A stretch of 10,767 bases of DNA from Equadaptatus sp045642025 (GCA_045642025.1 JAZUIB010000020.1:1-10767), one strand, 5' to 3'. Shown: positions 1 through 6,194, counted from the stretch's first letter. Notes: generated from the sequence alone by a model not told the origin. Numbers and translations are program-made.

Positions 1-1353
1 CATCGCAGTGGAACCTACGCCTGCAGCACACGAACTGTAACCTAACGCTGTAGAATAATTGCCGCTGGCATAAGAGGCATCGCCTATCGCCGTGGCATAC
101 TGCCCGCTGGCTGTTGGGTCATAGCCTATTGCCGTAGCGCCCGTGTTAGTTGCAGATGAACTGTAACCTGCTGCCATAGAATAGTCTGCCGTAGCTTTCG
201 CATTGTAACCTACAGCCGCGGTGCCAGAACCTGTGGCGCTTGCGTTATAGCCGATCGCAACAGCATTCGAACCGGTGGCATACGTACTGTAACCCATTGC
301 TATCTGTCCGCCGTTTGTGCCGCCTGAAACACCGGCTTGTGCGCTTTGTCCAAACGCGAACGAATTGCTTTCATACGCAATACCGCCGGCTGTGTAGTCG
401 CTTGAATTCACAAAACGCCCGCCGCCTGCGAACGAACCTTCTCCAACGGCAAGCGACCCATATCCCGTTGATGTGGAATAATTTCCTGATGCATTTGTAT
501 AAGACCCCATCGACGTGGAATACTGTCCAACAGAATTCGTAAAAAATCCCAACGCTATGGAAGCATATCCTCTGGCAGTTGCACGGAATCCCATCGCCGC
601 AGATTCACCGGCGATCGCAGAAGCATAGTCACCGGCAGCAAAGGAATAGCTGCCTGTAGCCTGTGCCCCATGCCCTACTGCCGCGGAATAAGCGCCGCCT
701 GCAAATGTATTGTCGCCTAACGCCACAGAATAGGTACTTGTTGCCCGGGCAGCATAACCAAGCGCTACAGAATTTGAGCCTGTCGCCTGAGCGTTTGTAC
801 CCATCGCTACCTGACCGCCGTTTGTACCGCCTGAAACACCGGCGACCGCGCCTGCACCAAAAGCGAACGAGTTCTTCTCATACGCAGTGCCGCCGGCTAC
901 GTAGTCGCTTGAATTAACATAATATCCGCCGCCCGCAAAAGAGCCGTTTCCTATTGCCTGCGACCAATAACCCGTTGATGTGGATGTTCTGCCGGCAGCT
1001 TTCGTATAGTAACCGGTGGCAAAGGAAGCCCATCCGCTGGCATTCACACGATAACCTAATGCTACAGATTCACTGCCCGTGGCAAACGCGTAGTCGCCCA
1101 ATGCCACAGCATAGGCGGCAGCATAAGACCCTACACCTCCGGCAATGGAAGCGTAGCCTGCGGCATTTGTCTGAATGCCCATCGCCGTGGAATAATTGCC
1201 GCCGGCATTTGTCTGGTAGCCCATTGCCGTGGCATCGGTTCCGGGGGCTACCGTCCCGTTGCCCCAACTATACCCTGCCAGCGCAGGCGATACCGTGCCG
1301 AAGATAAAAGATAAAAGCATTAACATTACTGCTGTTTTCTTGAATTTTCTCAT
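1..1353 (-). CDS. Trimeric autotransporter adhesin (YadA/Hia-like head), N-terminal part
   Basis: The reading frame is open from an ATG at 1353 to the window edge (451 codons), so the C-terminus lies off the left end. Residues 1-26 form a Sec signal peptide: basic MRKFKK, a hydrophobic core, then a PALA/GYS cleavage site. The rest is almost wholly degenerate ~14-residue YadA head repeats of the type S-x-A-x-G-x-x-A-x-A-x-G (e.g. SVALGYRVNASG, STAMGIQTNAAG). These build the trimeric left-handed beta-roll of surface adhesins. Two longer interruptions, at about residues 137-200 and 306-370, share NSSDY-AGG-AYE-NSFAFG and GVSGGTNGGQ and lie exactly 169 residues apart. AGAGG lies 8 nt before the ATG. 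The stalk and the outer-membrane YadA anchor should lie beyond position 1 but are not visible, so the full length is unknown. Family call is strong; ligand is unknown. Confidence 0.88.
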   Translation of the reverse strand, partial: MRKFKKTAVMLMLLSFIFGTVSPALAGYSWGNGTVAPGTDATAMGYQTNAGGNYSTAMGIQTNAAGYASIAGGVGSYAAAYAVALGDYAFATGSESVALGYRVNASGWASFATGYYTKAAGRTSTSTGYWSQAIGNGSFAGGGYYVNSSDYVAGGTAYEKNSFAFGAGAVAGVSGGTNGGQVAMGTNAQATGSNSVALGYAARATSTYSVALGDNTFAGGAYSAAVGHGAQATGSYSFAAGDYASAIAGESAAMGFRATARGYASIALGFFTNSVGQYSTSMGSYTNASGNYSTSTGYGSLAVGEGSFAGGGRFVNSSDYTAGGIAYESNSFAFGQSAQAGVSGGTNGGQIAMGYSTYATGSNAVAIGYNASATGSGTAAVGYNAKATADYSMAAGYSSSATNTGATAIGYDPTASGQYATAIGDASYASGNYSTALGYSSCAAGVGSTAM

Positions 1354-1593
1354 TCACACAACCTCTTTCGCATGGTCCGCGCTGTTGGGCATACAGCCGA
1401 TGCGGCTCCGGGAACCTGTTGTCTCATTATTGTTTCAAAAAAATTCTTTTCTGCGCTCGTCCGGCGCTGTTGTATCTGTTTCTCTGTTTACGCTGTTCAT
1501 TTTCTGCTGATAGTGAATTTGTTTCAACAATCGGCTGAAATACACAGCCTCAGCCTAATATACGCTTTCTGACCGTCTTGCACAAAAAAATCT

Positions 1594-1606
1594 CCGGTCT
1601 TCGACC
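1594..1606 (-). promoter_or_regulatory. 5' leader hairpin plus U-tract in the adhesin mRNA
   Basis: On the minus strand CGGTC-GAA-GACCG forms a perfect 5-bp hairpin at the predicted 5' end of the adhesin transcript. It is followed after GAGA by seven T residues (1589-1583). It could be a weak attenuator or a 5' stabilising stem. The rest of the leader has two more small hairpins: GGCTGA/TCAGCC around 1524-1556, and AGCCG-CAT-CGGCT around 1395-1407. I recognise no known riboswitch in it. Confidence 0.3.
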
Positions 1607-1616
1607 GTTATTATAT

Positions 1617-1645
1617 ATAATGATATATTTTTGCCTAACTGTCAA
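1617..1645 (-). promoter_or_regulatory. Putative sigma-A promoter of the adhesin gene
   Basis: On the minus strand a perfect TTGACA (1645-1640) is followed after 17 bp by CATTAT (1622-1617), inside an AT-rich run. Transcription would start near 1610, giving a ~250-nt untranslated leader before the ATG at 1353. The -35 is overlapped by a 10-bp direct repeat, described separately. Confidence 0.5.
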
Positions 1646-1663
1646 GGCTTATTAAGGCTTATT
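1644..1663. repeat. Two tandem copies of a 10-bp direct repeat over the adhesin -35
   Basis: AAGGCTTATT occurs twice, head to tail and perfectly, at 1644-1653 and 1654-1663. The first copy covers two bases of the TTGACA box and the second lies just upstream. The 10-bp spacing puts both copies on one face of the helix, as expected for a regulator that binds direct repeats. No regulator can be named. Confidence 0.5.
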
Positions 1664-1763
1664 TTTGATATTTATTCGATTTATTATCAATTACTCGCTC
1701 GGTGCCTGCCAAATCCAATGTCTCCCCCAGTGTCATACTGCTATGCTTCTGTGTGGTATCCGG

Positions 1764-1899
1764 ATATAACACTGCGGTCAGTCTTATGTTTTTTGAAGGG
1801 TGTCTTGTAATTTTGTCTGTTTTTTTATGTTTTTTCAACTTTTTTGAAGTTTTTTTGTAAAGTGGTTGCTTTTTGTGCCTGCTTGTCGCAGTGTTATAT
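1764..1899. repeat. 13-bp perfect inverted repeat flanking a T-rich spacer
   Basis: ATATAACACTGCG (1764-1776) recurs as its exact reverse complement at 1887-1899. The ~110-nt spacer is very rich in T runs on the plus strand. The right arm contains the extended -10 of the putative ncRNA promoter. No flanking target-site duplication was found, so a miniature transposon is not supported. Confidence 0.45.
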
Positions 1900-1900
1900 A
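1892..1900 (+). promoter_or_regulatory. Extended -10 promoter of the candidate ncRNA
   Basis: TG-T-TATATA at 1892-1900 is an extended -10 element. The same nine bases occur before sdaAB (7907-7915). A -35 is poor (TTGTGC at 1873-1878, 16-bp spacer), which is acceptable with an extended -10. The start would fall at about 1905-1908, just before the closing stem of the RNA. Confidence 0.45.
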
Positions 1901-1904
1901 TGGA

Positions 1905-2132
1905 GACCTCTGTTTCTGAACTTCGCGCAATTTTAAATACGGTGAACCACAGCCAACCTACGGGGGATCAACTATCAGTAACCGGAATGTATTTTGCGCC
2001 CTGCGACGATGCACGTCTCGTTGAAGCCGGACCTTATGCGAAGAAGGGCTGCCCAAGTCTGTATCATCTTCGTATATTGGGTAGGTCTGTCAGAGACACA
2101 AACATTTTTTCAAACCGCGGTTTGAGCTTTTT
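1905..2132 (+). ncRNA. Candidate structured ncRNA, rod-shaped, 6S-like
   Basis: This stretch looks like a free-standing RNA gene. It has an extended -10 upstream and a palindromic terminator downstream. Several nested complementary segments lie in the order expected of one long, interrupted hairpin: TGTTTCTGA (1911-1919) with TCAGAGACA (2090-2098, one G-U), ATACG (1937-1941) with CGTAT (2071-2075), CAGCC (1950-1954) with GGCTG (2047-2051), CCGG (1982-1985) with CCGG (2027-2030), and GACG-ATGCA-CGTC (2005-2017) at the tip. The closed rod is about 188 nt. Length, closing stem, internal bubbles and terminator resemble 6S RNA (SsrS), the RNA polymerase-binding RNA. I do not see a diagnostic 6S sequence, so identity is inference. 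Motifs of tmRNA, RNase P RNA and SRP RNA are absent. The plus-strand reading frame here (1873-2163) resembles no protein and runs into the repeats. Confidence 0.42.
2110..2132 (+). terminator. Palindromic intrinsic terminator after the candidate ncRNA
   Basis: TCAAACCGCGGTTTGA at 2110-2125 is a perfect 16-nt palindrome (6-bp stem with a CGCG loop in RNA). GC then T5 follow (2128-2132), and a T6 run precedes it. It is oriented to end a plus-strand transcript, and no plus-strand protein gene is present to explain it. Confidence 0.55.
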
Positions 2133-2231
2133 AGCACTTAGCACTTCGGAAAAGCGAAAGTAGCTAACGACCAACGACTAACGACCAATGACTAAGAACG
2201 CACTTAGCACCTTGCACCTAGCACTTCGGGG
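2131..2231. repeat. Heptanucleotide tandem repeats: TTAGCAC and TAACGAC families
   Basis: TTAGCAC occurs twice in tandem at 2131-2144, followed by TTCGG. TAACGAC, CAACGAC, TAACGAC, CAATGAC and TAAGAAC follow each other in strict 7-nt register from 2165 to 2199. TTAGCAC, CTTGCAC and CTAGCAC then fill 2204-2224, again followed by TTCGG. The pattern is non-coding and degenerate by single substitutions. Confidence 0.75.
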
Positions 2232-2351
2232 AAAGAGGTGAGAAGAAAACGAAAAGCAAAGCAGCAAAGTACAATCTGCCGACAGCGGCGAGCTTGAGGC
2301 AGAGAGTGAAAAAGAAAAAACAAGATATCGACGCCTTAAATTTTGAAAAAT

Positions 2352-2383
2352 GCCGGCGGGGTGTTCCCCAACCGGCTATTTTT
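2352..2383. terminator. Bidirectional intrinsic terminator
   Basis: GCCGG-c-GGGG-tgtt-CCCC-aa-CCGGC (2352-2376) is a strong GC-rich hairpin. It is followed by TATTTTT on the plus strand and by ATTTTT on the minus strand. On the minus strand it is the first clear terminator downstream of the YfcC gene (stop at 2652). On the plus strand it backs up the terminator at 2110. Confidence 0.75.
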
Positions 2384-2443
2384 GCGTGCAGTTATTTTGA
2401 ATTTTGGTGACTGAAAGGTTTTTTGTTGTTGGCTTGTATCTTG

Positions 2444-2555
2444 CTTGTAGGTTGTAGGGCGCTCGTACCTCGCTTGTAGGTTGTAGGTTGTAGATTTTTG
2501 TATTTCCTACTTTCTACTTTCTACCTGCTACCTCCTACCTCCTACTTCCTACCTG
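2444..2555. repeat. Heptamer arrays GTTGTAG and CTACCTC/CTACTTT in opposed orientation
   Basis: CTTGTAG-GTTGTAG (2444-2457) and CTTGTAG-GTTGTAG-GTTGTAG (2473-2493) precede seven consecutive 7-nt units at 2507-2555: CTACTTT, CTACTTT, CTACCTG, CTACCTC, CTACCTC, CTACTTC, CTACCTG. GTAGG of the left arrays is complementary to CCTAC of the right array in the same 7-nt register. The two could therefore pair as repeated 5-bp stems separated by 2-nt mismatches. No coding potential is apparent. Confidence 0.8.
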
Positions 2556-2589
2556 CTGCTTTTTATCGTCCGCTTAAACAGACACCTTC

Positions 2590-2610
2590 AATTTGTAATT
2601 GGTAATTCTA
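2590..2610. repeat. Short AATTGGT-type heptamer array
   Basis: AATTTGT, AATTGGT and AATTCTA are three consecutive 7-nt units beginning with AATT. They lie between the CTACCTC array and the end of the YfcC gene. A related TTGGT-ended run occurs at 5742-5763. Confidence 0.55.
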
Positions 2611-2651
2611 ATTTCAAGGTTTTCTTTTATATCTCTTATTTGTTTCTGCTG

Positions 2652-4055
2652 CTACAGTCCTATGATTACCGCAAGCTGCAGCAGCAGCATCTGTTCAAGG
2701 TAAAGTATACCGCAGAGCGGCAGAAACCATTTCAGCCATTTTTCATAAGGTATTCCGGACAGCGCGCAGATTATTACGCAGCCGCCTGTCGGCCACAGCA
2801 GTTTTGTGAGTCCGTCACCGAAGAGAAATGCCGTACAGGCAACTTGGCGCGTGAGTCCAAGGTTGTCTGCAAGAGGTGCCATTATGGGCATTGTGATAAG
2901 TGCTTTGCCGGAGCCGGAGGATATTGGAAAGTTTATGAGTGTGTGTATCAGCAGCATGAGCTGTGCGGAGAGTTTTGATGGGGTGTGTCTAAGCAGATTG
3001 GTGAGCATATAGGTTATTGTGTCTATAATCTGCGCATCCTGCATAATTACTATCATTGCTTTTGCAAGTCCCGTGAGCATCGCGCCCCAGAACATTTTTT
3101 TTATGCTTTCTGTAAAAACTTCGCAGTATTTGTCCGGACTCCAACGGCATATTGCAGCAGCAATGATCGACATTACGGTAAAGAGCGCGCACAGTTCCGT
3201 GTAGCCCCAACCGAGTTTAATCAGTCCGTACATAAGAATAATAAGTGTTACTGCCATATCGGTAATAACAAGCAGCATTTTGGTATCAAGTTCACTGCTG
3301 TTAAGTTCTGTTGTTTTGAATTCCGCAAGGCACGGATGTCCGTATAGTACGGATTTTTCCGGATGCAGACTGACTTTTCTGCCGTAGCGAAGTATGTACA
3401 GCGCACTGCTGCCCATGAAAACAGCAAAACAGAATAGGTGCCATAATCCCGCGGAATAGAGCGGAAGTCCTGACAGGGTCTGCGCTATGGCGAGCGTGTA
3501 CGGATTTGTCGTTGCCGACATAAAACCGATGAATTCACCCACGGCCAGTATCGCAACACCAAACATAGCATCACAGCCTACAGCAACTCCAAGTGCCGCC
3601 ATAAATGGGTAAAAACCGTAAAATTCGGAGAGCATTCCGAATGCTGAACTGCAGGCGCCGAAGAAAAAGATGAGTGATACCGCAATAAGCATGGCATTTT
3701 TCCCGAAGCGTTTCAGCAATGCGGAAATTCCCGCGTGAAACGCACCTGTTTCAACCATGATGCTGAAGGTGCCTGTGCAGAAAAGCATCACAAAGAAGAT
3801 GTCTGCCGCTTCGACACAACCTCTGTAGAATACTGAGAACAGCCCGAGAAAATCCGTCGGTTTTACTGTCGCTTTATCGATATAATGGAAGGTGCCGTCA
3901 ACAGCGATGCGGCGCATTACACCGCCAATGTTCTGCACAATGTAGTCGTATTTCCCTGATGGAATAACCCAACTTAACACTGCGGTTATGGCAGCCATAA
4001 CCGCAATTATTATCCAGCTGTTTGGAAATCCGAATCTGCGTCGTTCAGACGGCAT
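2652..4055 (-). CDS. YfcC/DcuC-family integral membrane transporter
   Basis: This encodes a 467-residue, very hydrophobic protein with about 12 predicted membrane segments and a short basic start (MPSERRRFGF). Sequence character and length match the YfcC branch of the C4-dicarboxylate anaerobic carrier (DcuC) superfamily: an N-terminal helix ending in WVIPSGKYDY, the GEFIGFMSATTNPYTLAIAQ segment in the first half, and NFPISSGSGKA plus LWPTGG in the second half. Annotated relatives are mostly uncharacterised, or are assigned to dicarboxylates, basic amino acids or short peptides, so the substrate is open. AGAGG lies 7 nt before the ATG. The gene appears monocistronic, with a TATAAT promoter at 4079-4084 and a terminator far downstream (2352-2383). 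It is separated from the upstream rubredoxin gene by a terminator. Confidence 0.78.
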   Translation of the reverse strand: MPSERRRFGFPNSWIIIAVMAAITAVLSWVIPSGKYDYIVQNIGGVMRRIAVDGTFHYIDKATVKPTDFLGLFSVFYRGCVEAADIFFVMLFCTGTFSIMVETGAFHAGISALLKRFGKNAMLIAVSLIFFFGACSSAFGMLSEFYGFYPFMAALGVAVGCDAMFGVAILAVGEFIGFMSATTNPYTLAIAQTLSGLPLYSAGLWHLFCFAVFMGSSALYILRYGRKVSLHPEKSVLYGHPCLAEFKTTELNSSELDTKMLLVITDMAVTLIILMYGLIKLGWGYTELCALFTVMSIIAAAICRWSPDKYCEVFTESIKKMFWGAMLTGLAKAMIVIMQDAQIIDTITYMLTNLLRHTPSKLSAQLMLLIHTLINFPISSGSGKALITMPIMAPLADNLGLTRQVACTAFLFGDGLTKLLWPTGGCVIICALSGIPYEKWLKWFLPLCGILYLEQMLLLQLAVIIGL

Positions 4056-4078
4056 ATATACACCTCTTTTGAGCAGTA

Positions 4079-4106
4079 ATTATACTCTCTTCCGCACGTT
4101 GCGCAA
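4079..4106 (-). promoter_or_regulatory. Putative promoter of the YfcC-family gene
   Basis: Minus-strand TATAAT (4084-4079) lies about 25 bp before the start codon, with a weak -35 TTGCGC (4106-4101) 16 bp further up. The 12-mer AGAGTATAATTA around this -10 is identical to that of the perR promoter. Confidence 0.5.
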
Positions 4107-4213
4107 TGAGGAATTTGAACTGCAAAAGCACAGGAACTTAAGCACTCAGCGGCTCAGGACTGAAATTTTGTGTTATATCTGTTTTGGGAACTCTTAATGC
4201 CGCAGTTTAACGT

Positions 4214-4252
4214 TAAAAAAGCCGACGGGATATTTCCCGTCCGGCTGTTTTT
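4214..4252. terminator. Bidirectional intrinsic terminator between YfcC and rubredoxin-fusion genes
   Basis: AGCCG-ACGGG (4220-4229), a six-base loop, then CCCGT-c-CGGCT (4236-4246) form a 10-bp stem with one bulged C. T5 follows on the plus strand and T6 on the minus strand. It closes the minus-strand rubredoxin-fusion transcript (stop at 4333) and isolates the YfcC promoter. Confidence 0.8.
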
Positions 4253-4332
4253 AACTGTTACCCGCCGTGCATTTTTTTCAAATGTACAAAGCACAGCGTG
4301 ACCTGAACATCTATTTGCCTATACTCCTGCAT

Positions 4333-4932
4333 CTAAAGTGGCTCAAAATCTGAGGCCGGGTGGAGACAAATCGGGCAGATGAAGTCTGCCGGCAGTTCTT
4401 CGCCTTCGTAAACGTAGCCGCATATTTTGCATACCCAGCCTTTTATTTTCGGTTTTGCCTCCGGTTTCGGCTTGATATGTTCGAAATAGTAGGCATAGGT
4501 TGCCGAAGCATTGTCGTTCAATATTTTTTCTTCTGTTATGTCGGCTATGAAAAGTGTATGTGTGCCGAGGTCAATCGTCTGGACAACTTTTGCGCAGAGC
4601 ACAGAGTTAACACCGTTTGTAACGTATGTTACACCGTTTGCAGCACGCTCATATCCGTTGTAATCCGCAAATTTATCAATGTTTCTGCCGCTTGCGAAGC
4701 CAAAATGTTTAAACAGTTCGAAATCTGCTGTTTCTGAAATTATGGAGACATTAAATACTGCTGTTTTGAATATCATGTCGTGCGTGAAATTGGCTTTGTT
4801 AACCGCAAGCGAAATTCTGTTCGGCGTTGCCGTTACCTGCTGTACTGTGTTTGTAATGCAGCCGTTGTCTTTATCCCCGTCGCGTGCCGTTACGACAAAC
4901 AGCCCATAGGAGAGTTTAAACATTGCGCTCAT
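4333..4932 (-). CDS. hrb: Flavin reductase-rubredoxin fusion (high molecular weight rubredoxin)
   Basis: This encodes a 199-residue cytoplasmic protein with two domains. Residues 1 to ~150 are an FMN-binding flavin reductase-like domain (FKLSYGLFVVTA start, ITNTVQQVT, GTHTLFIADI). Residues 164-199 are a rubredoxin with the iron ligands Cys168, Cys171, Cys186 and Cys189 (CKIC and CPIC). In acetogens such fusions take electrons from NAD(P)H and feed them to flavodiiron proteins or rubrerythrin that reduce O2 or peroxide. The frame extends to a GTG at 4941, but AAGGA is only about 2 nt from it and 11 nt from the ATG at 4932. The sequence from 4932 also matches the family start, so 4932 is chosen; 4923 is the other option. 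It lies 79 nt downstream of rubrerythrin on the same strand, its likely redox partner. Confidence 0.85.
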   Translation of the reverse strand: MSAMFKLSYGLFVVTARDGDKDNGCITNTVQQVTATPNRISLAVNKANFTHDMIFKTAVFNVSIISETADFELFKHFGFASGRNIDKFADYNGYERAANGVTYVTNGVNSVLCAKVVQTIDLGTHTLFIADITEEKILNDNASATYAYYFEHIKPKPEAKPKIKGWVCKICGYVYEGEELPADFICPICLHPASDFEPL

Positions 4933-4957
4933 TTTTTGCACCGTCCTTTCTGTAAAT

Positions 4958-4985
4958 AAAGCTGCCGGTTGCAGCCGGCAGCTTT
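4958..4985 (-). terminator. Hairpin between rubrerythrin and the rubredoxin fusion
   Basis: AAAGCTGCCGG (4958-4968) and CCGGCAGCTTT (4975-4985) pair over 11 bp with a six-base loop. On the minus strand it is followed only by ATTTA, so it is at best a partial terminator. It may alternatively protect the 3' end of the rubrerythrin mRNA. Read-through would set the ratio of the two proteins. Confidence 0.55.
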
Positions 4986-5011
4986 GTGTTTAAGCGTATC
5001 TAAACTGCAGC

Positions 5012-5548
5012 TTAATAGTTCTTTGCGTTGATTTCGAAGTATGCCTGCGGGTGTGCGCAAACGGGGCAGATTTCCGGTGCTTTTGTTCCTACCATGATGT
5101 GTCCGCAGTTTCTGCATTCCCAAATTTTTACTTCGCTCTTCGCAAAGACCTGCTGTGTTTCTACGTTGTTGAGAAGCGCACGGTAGCGTTCTTCGTGTGA
5201 TTTTTCGATTGCAGCCACTGCACGGAATTTTGCCGCGAGTTCCGCAAAACCTTCTGCTTCGGCTGTTTTGGCAAATCCGTCATACATATCTGTCCATTCA
5301 AAGTTTTCGCCTTCTGCTGCCGCTTTGAGGTTTTCAGCAGTGTTTCCGATACCTTCGAGTTCCTTAAACCACATTTTTGCGTGTTCTTTTTCGTTGTCCG
5401 CTGTTTTGAGGAAGAGGGCTGCTATCTGCTCAAAACCTTCTTTTTTGGCTTTAGACGCAAAGTATGTGTATTTGTTGCGTGCCTGTGATTCGCCTGCAAA
5501 GGCTGCCTGAAGATTTTTCTCTGTCTGTGTTCCTGTGTACTTTGACAT
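5012..5548 (-). CDS. rbr: Rubrerythrin
   Basis: This encodes a 178-residue non-haem iron peroxidase of the anaerobe cytoplasm, reducing H2O2 to water with electrons from rubredoxin. The N-terminal four-helix ferritin-like domain carries the diiron ligands in the expected order: Glu20, Glu53 with His56 (EKEH), Glu84 and Asp87 (EWTDMY), and Glu115 with His118 (EKSH). Asp87 sits where the Desulfovibrio enzyme has Glu97, a substitution I believe is common in Firmicutes. The C-terminal rubredoxin domain has Cys145, Cys148, Cys161 and Cys164. GGAGG lies 8 nt before the ATG. The gene stands between perR and the rubredoxin fusion, all on the minus strand, which fits a peroxide-defence cluster. No convincing PerR box was found in its own upstream region. 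Confidence 0.95.
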   Translation of the reverse strand: MSKYTGTQTEKNLQAAFAGESQARNKYTYFASKAKKEGFEQIAALFLKTADNEKEHAKMWFKELEGIGNTAENLKAAAEGENFEWTDMYDGFAKTAEAEGFAELAAKFRAVAAIEKSHEERYRALLNNVETQQVFAKSEVKIWECRNCGHIMVGTKAPEICPVCAHPQAYFEINAKNY

Positions 5549-5555
5549 TGTGTTA

Positions 5556-5809
5556 CCTCCGTTTTGTTTTATTGTATTTTTTGCCGCATGGCGGCTAGGA
5601 AATCAGTTTTTTGTTAATCGAATTTTTTATAATTTTTGCTGTCGGCAGCCGGCGTTGGCTCTGCTTATAGCTGACGACTGTCGGCTGTTAGCTAAACCTT
5701 TAAGGTTTTTAGCTTGCAACATCTGCTTCAACGGGCACCACAACTGGTAAATTGGTAGTTGGTCACCGGTATTTCGGTTCTCACCATGCTCAGTACTGCA
5801 GCCTGTCTG
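5556..5809. other. Intergenic region between rubrerythrin and perR
   Basis: This 250-nt stretch has no credible gene. It contains small inverted repeats: AGCTGAC/GTTAGCT at about 5669-5695, and an AAACCT-TTA-AGGTTT palindrome nested in GCTAAA/TTTAGC at about 5691-5713. A short TTGGT-ended repeat run lies at 5742-5763. These resemble the degenerate repeats at 2131-2610. The rubrerythrin promoter must lie here, but I cannot pick one with confidence. Confidence 0.4.
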
Positions 5810-6181
5810 CTAAAATCCGCTCTTTTTTCTGCATTCCGGGCAGATGTATTTCATCGACAAATCGTATGATGTGATTTCAACTCCGAGATGTTTTTCGAGA
5901 AGTTGTTTGAGGTCATCTGCTTTGACATCGCATACATGTCTGCATTTCTCACACAGCAGATGTTCGTGCGGCGAAACCGATTTGTCGTAGCGGTCAGGCT
6001 CTCCCAATATAGAAACTTTTTTGATGCAGCCATCGCTGACAAGATTGGCAAGATTTCTGTAAACGCTTGCAACGGAGCATTTGATGCCACAACGTTTGCA
6101 TTCGAGAAATATCTGCTCCGCCGTCAGATGTTCCATCGAGTTGTTTATTATCCGCCAGATCTGTGCTGCCATCTTGGTCAT
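5810..6181 (-). CDS. perR: PerR-type peroxide-sensing Fur-family repressor
   Basis: This encodes a 123-residue metal-dependent repressor. The winged-helix segment (SVASVYRNLANL) precedes a metal-binding dimerisation domain. The five metal/peroxide-sensing ligands known from Bacillus subtilis PerR (H37, D85, H91, H93, D104) all have counterparts at a constant offset of 19: H18, D66, H72, H74 and D85. Asp85, not Glu, favours PerR over Fur. The structural zinc site is present as Cys77/Cys80 and Cys114/Cys117. The protein lacks about 19 N-terminal residues of the usual first helix. The upstream frame closes at a stop with no better start, so the short form seems real. The ribosome site is weak (GGGG about 8 nt before the ATG). 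A perfect operator touches its -10, so autorepression is likely. The downstream rubrerythrin and rubredoxin genes are plausible targets. Confidence 0.85.
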   Translation of the reverse strand: MTKMAAQIWRIINNSMEHLTAEQIFLECKRCGIKCSVASVYRNLANLVSDGCIKKVSILGEPDRYDKSVSPHEHLLCEKCRHVCDVKADDLKQLLEKHLGVEITSYDLSMKYICPECRKKSGF

Positions 6182-6194
6182 AGTTTCAGCCCCA

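Noticed and set aside
240..1307. Several plus-strand frames opposite the adhesin
   Set aside because: They are shadows of the repetitive minus-strand adhesin; their Arg/His/Pro-rich composition has no protein-like features.
1354..1610. Cyclic-di-GMP or other known riboswitch in the adhesin leader
   Set aside because: Small hairpins are present but the conserved cores of known riboswitch classes were not found.
1764..1899. Miniature transposon (MITE)
   Set aside because: Inverted ends are present, but no target-site duplication or second copy is visible in the window.
1873..2163. 96-codon plus-strand reading frame
   Set aside because: No ribosome site, no recognisable protein, overlaps the ncRNA promoter and terminator and ends in the heptamer repeats.
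2131..2610. CRISPR array
   Set aside because: Units are 7 nt, contiguous and without spacers, so they are simple tandem repeats.
5600..5640. Possible PerR box upstream of rubrerythrin
   Set aside because: AT-rich sequence matches only one half of the TTATAATNATTATAA consensus and is not palindromic.
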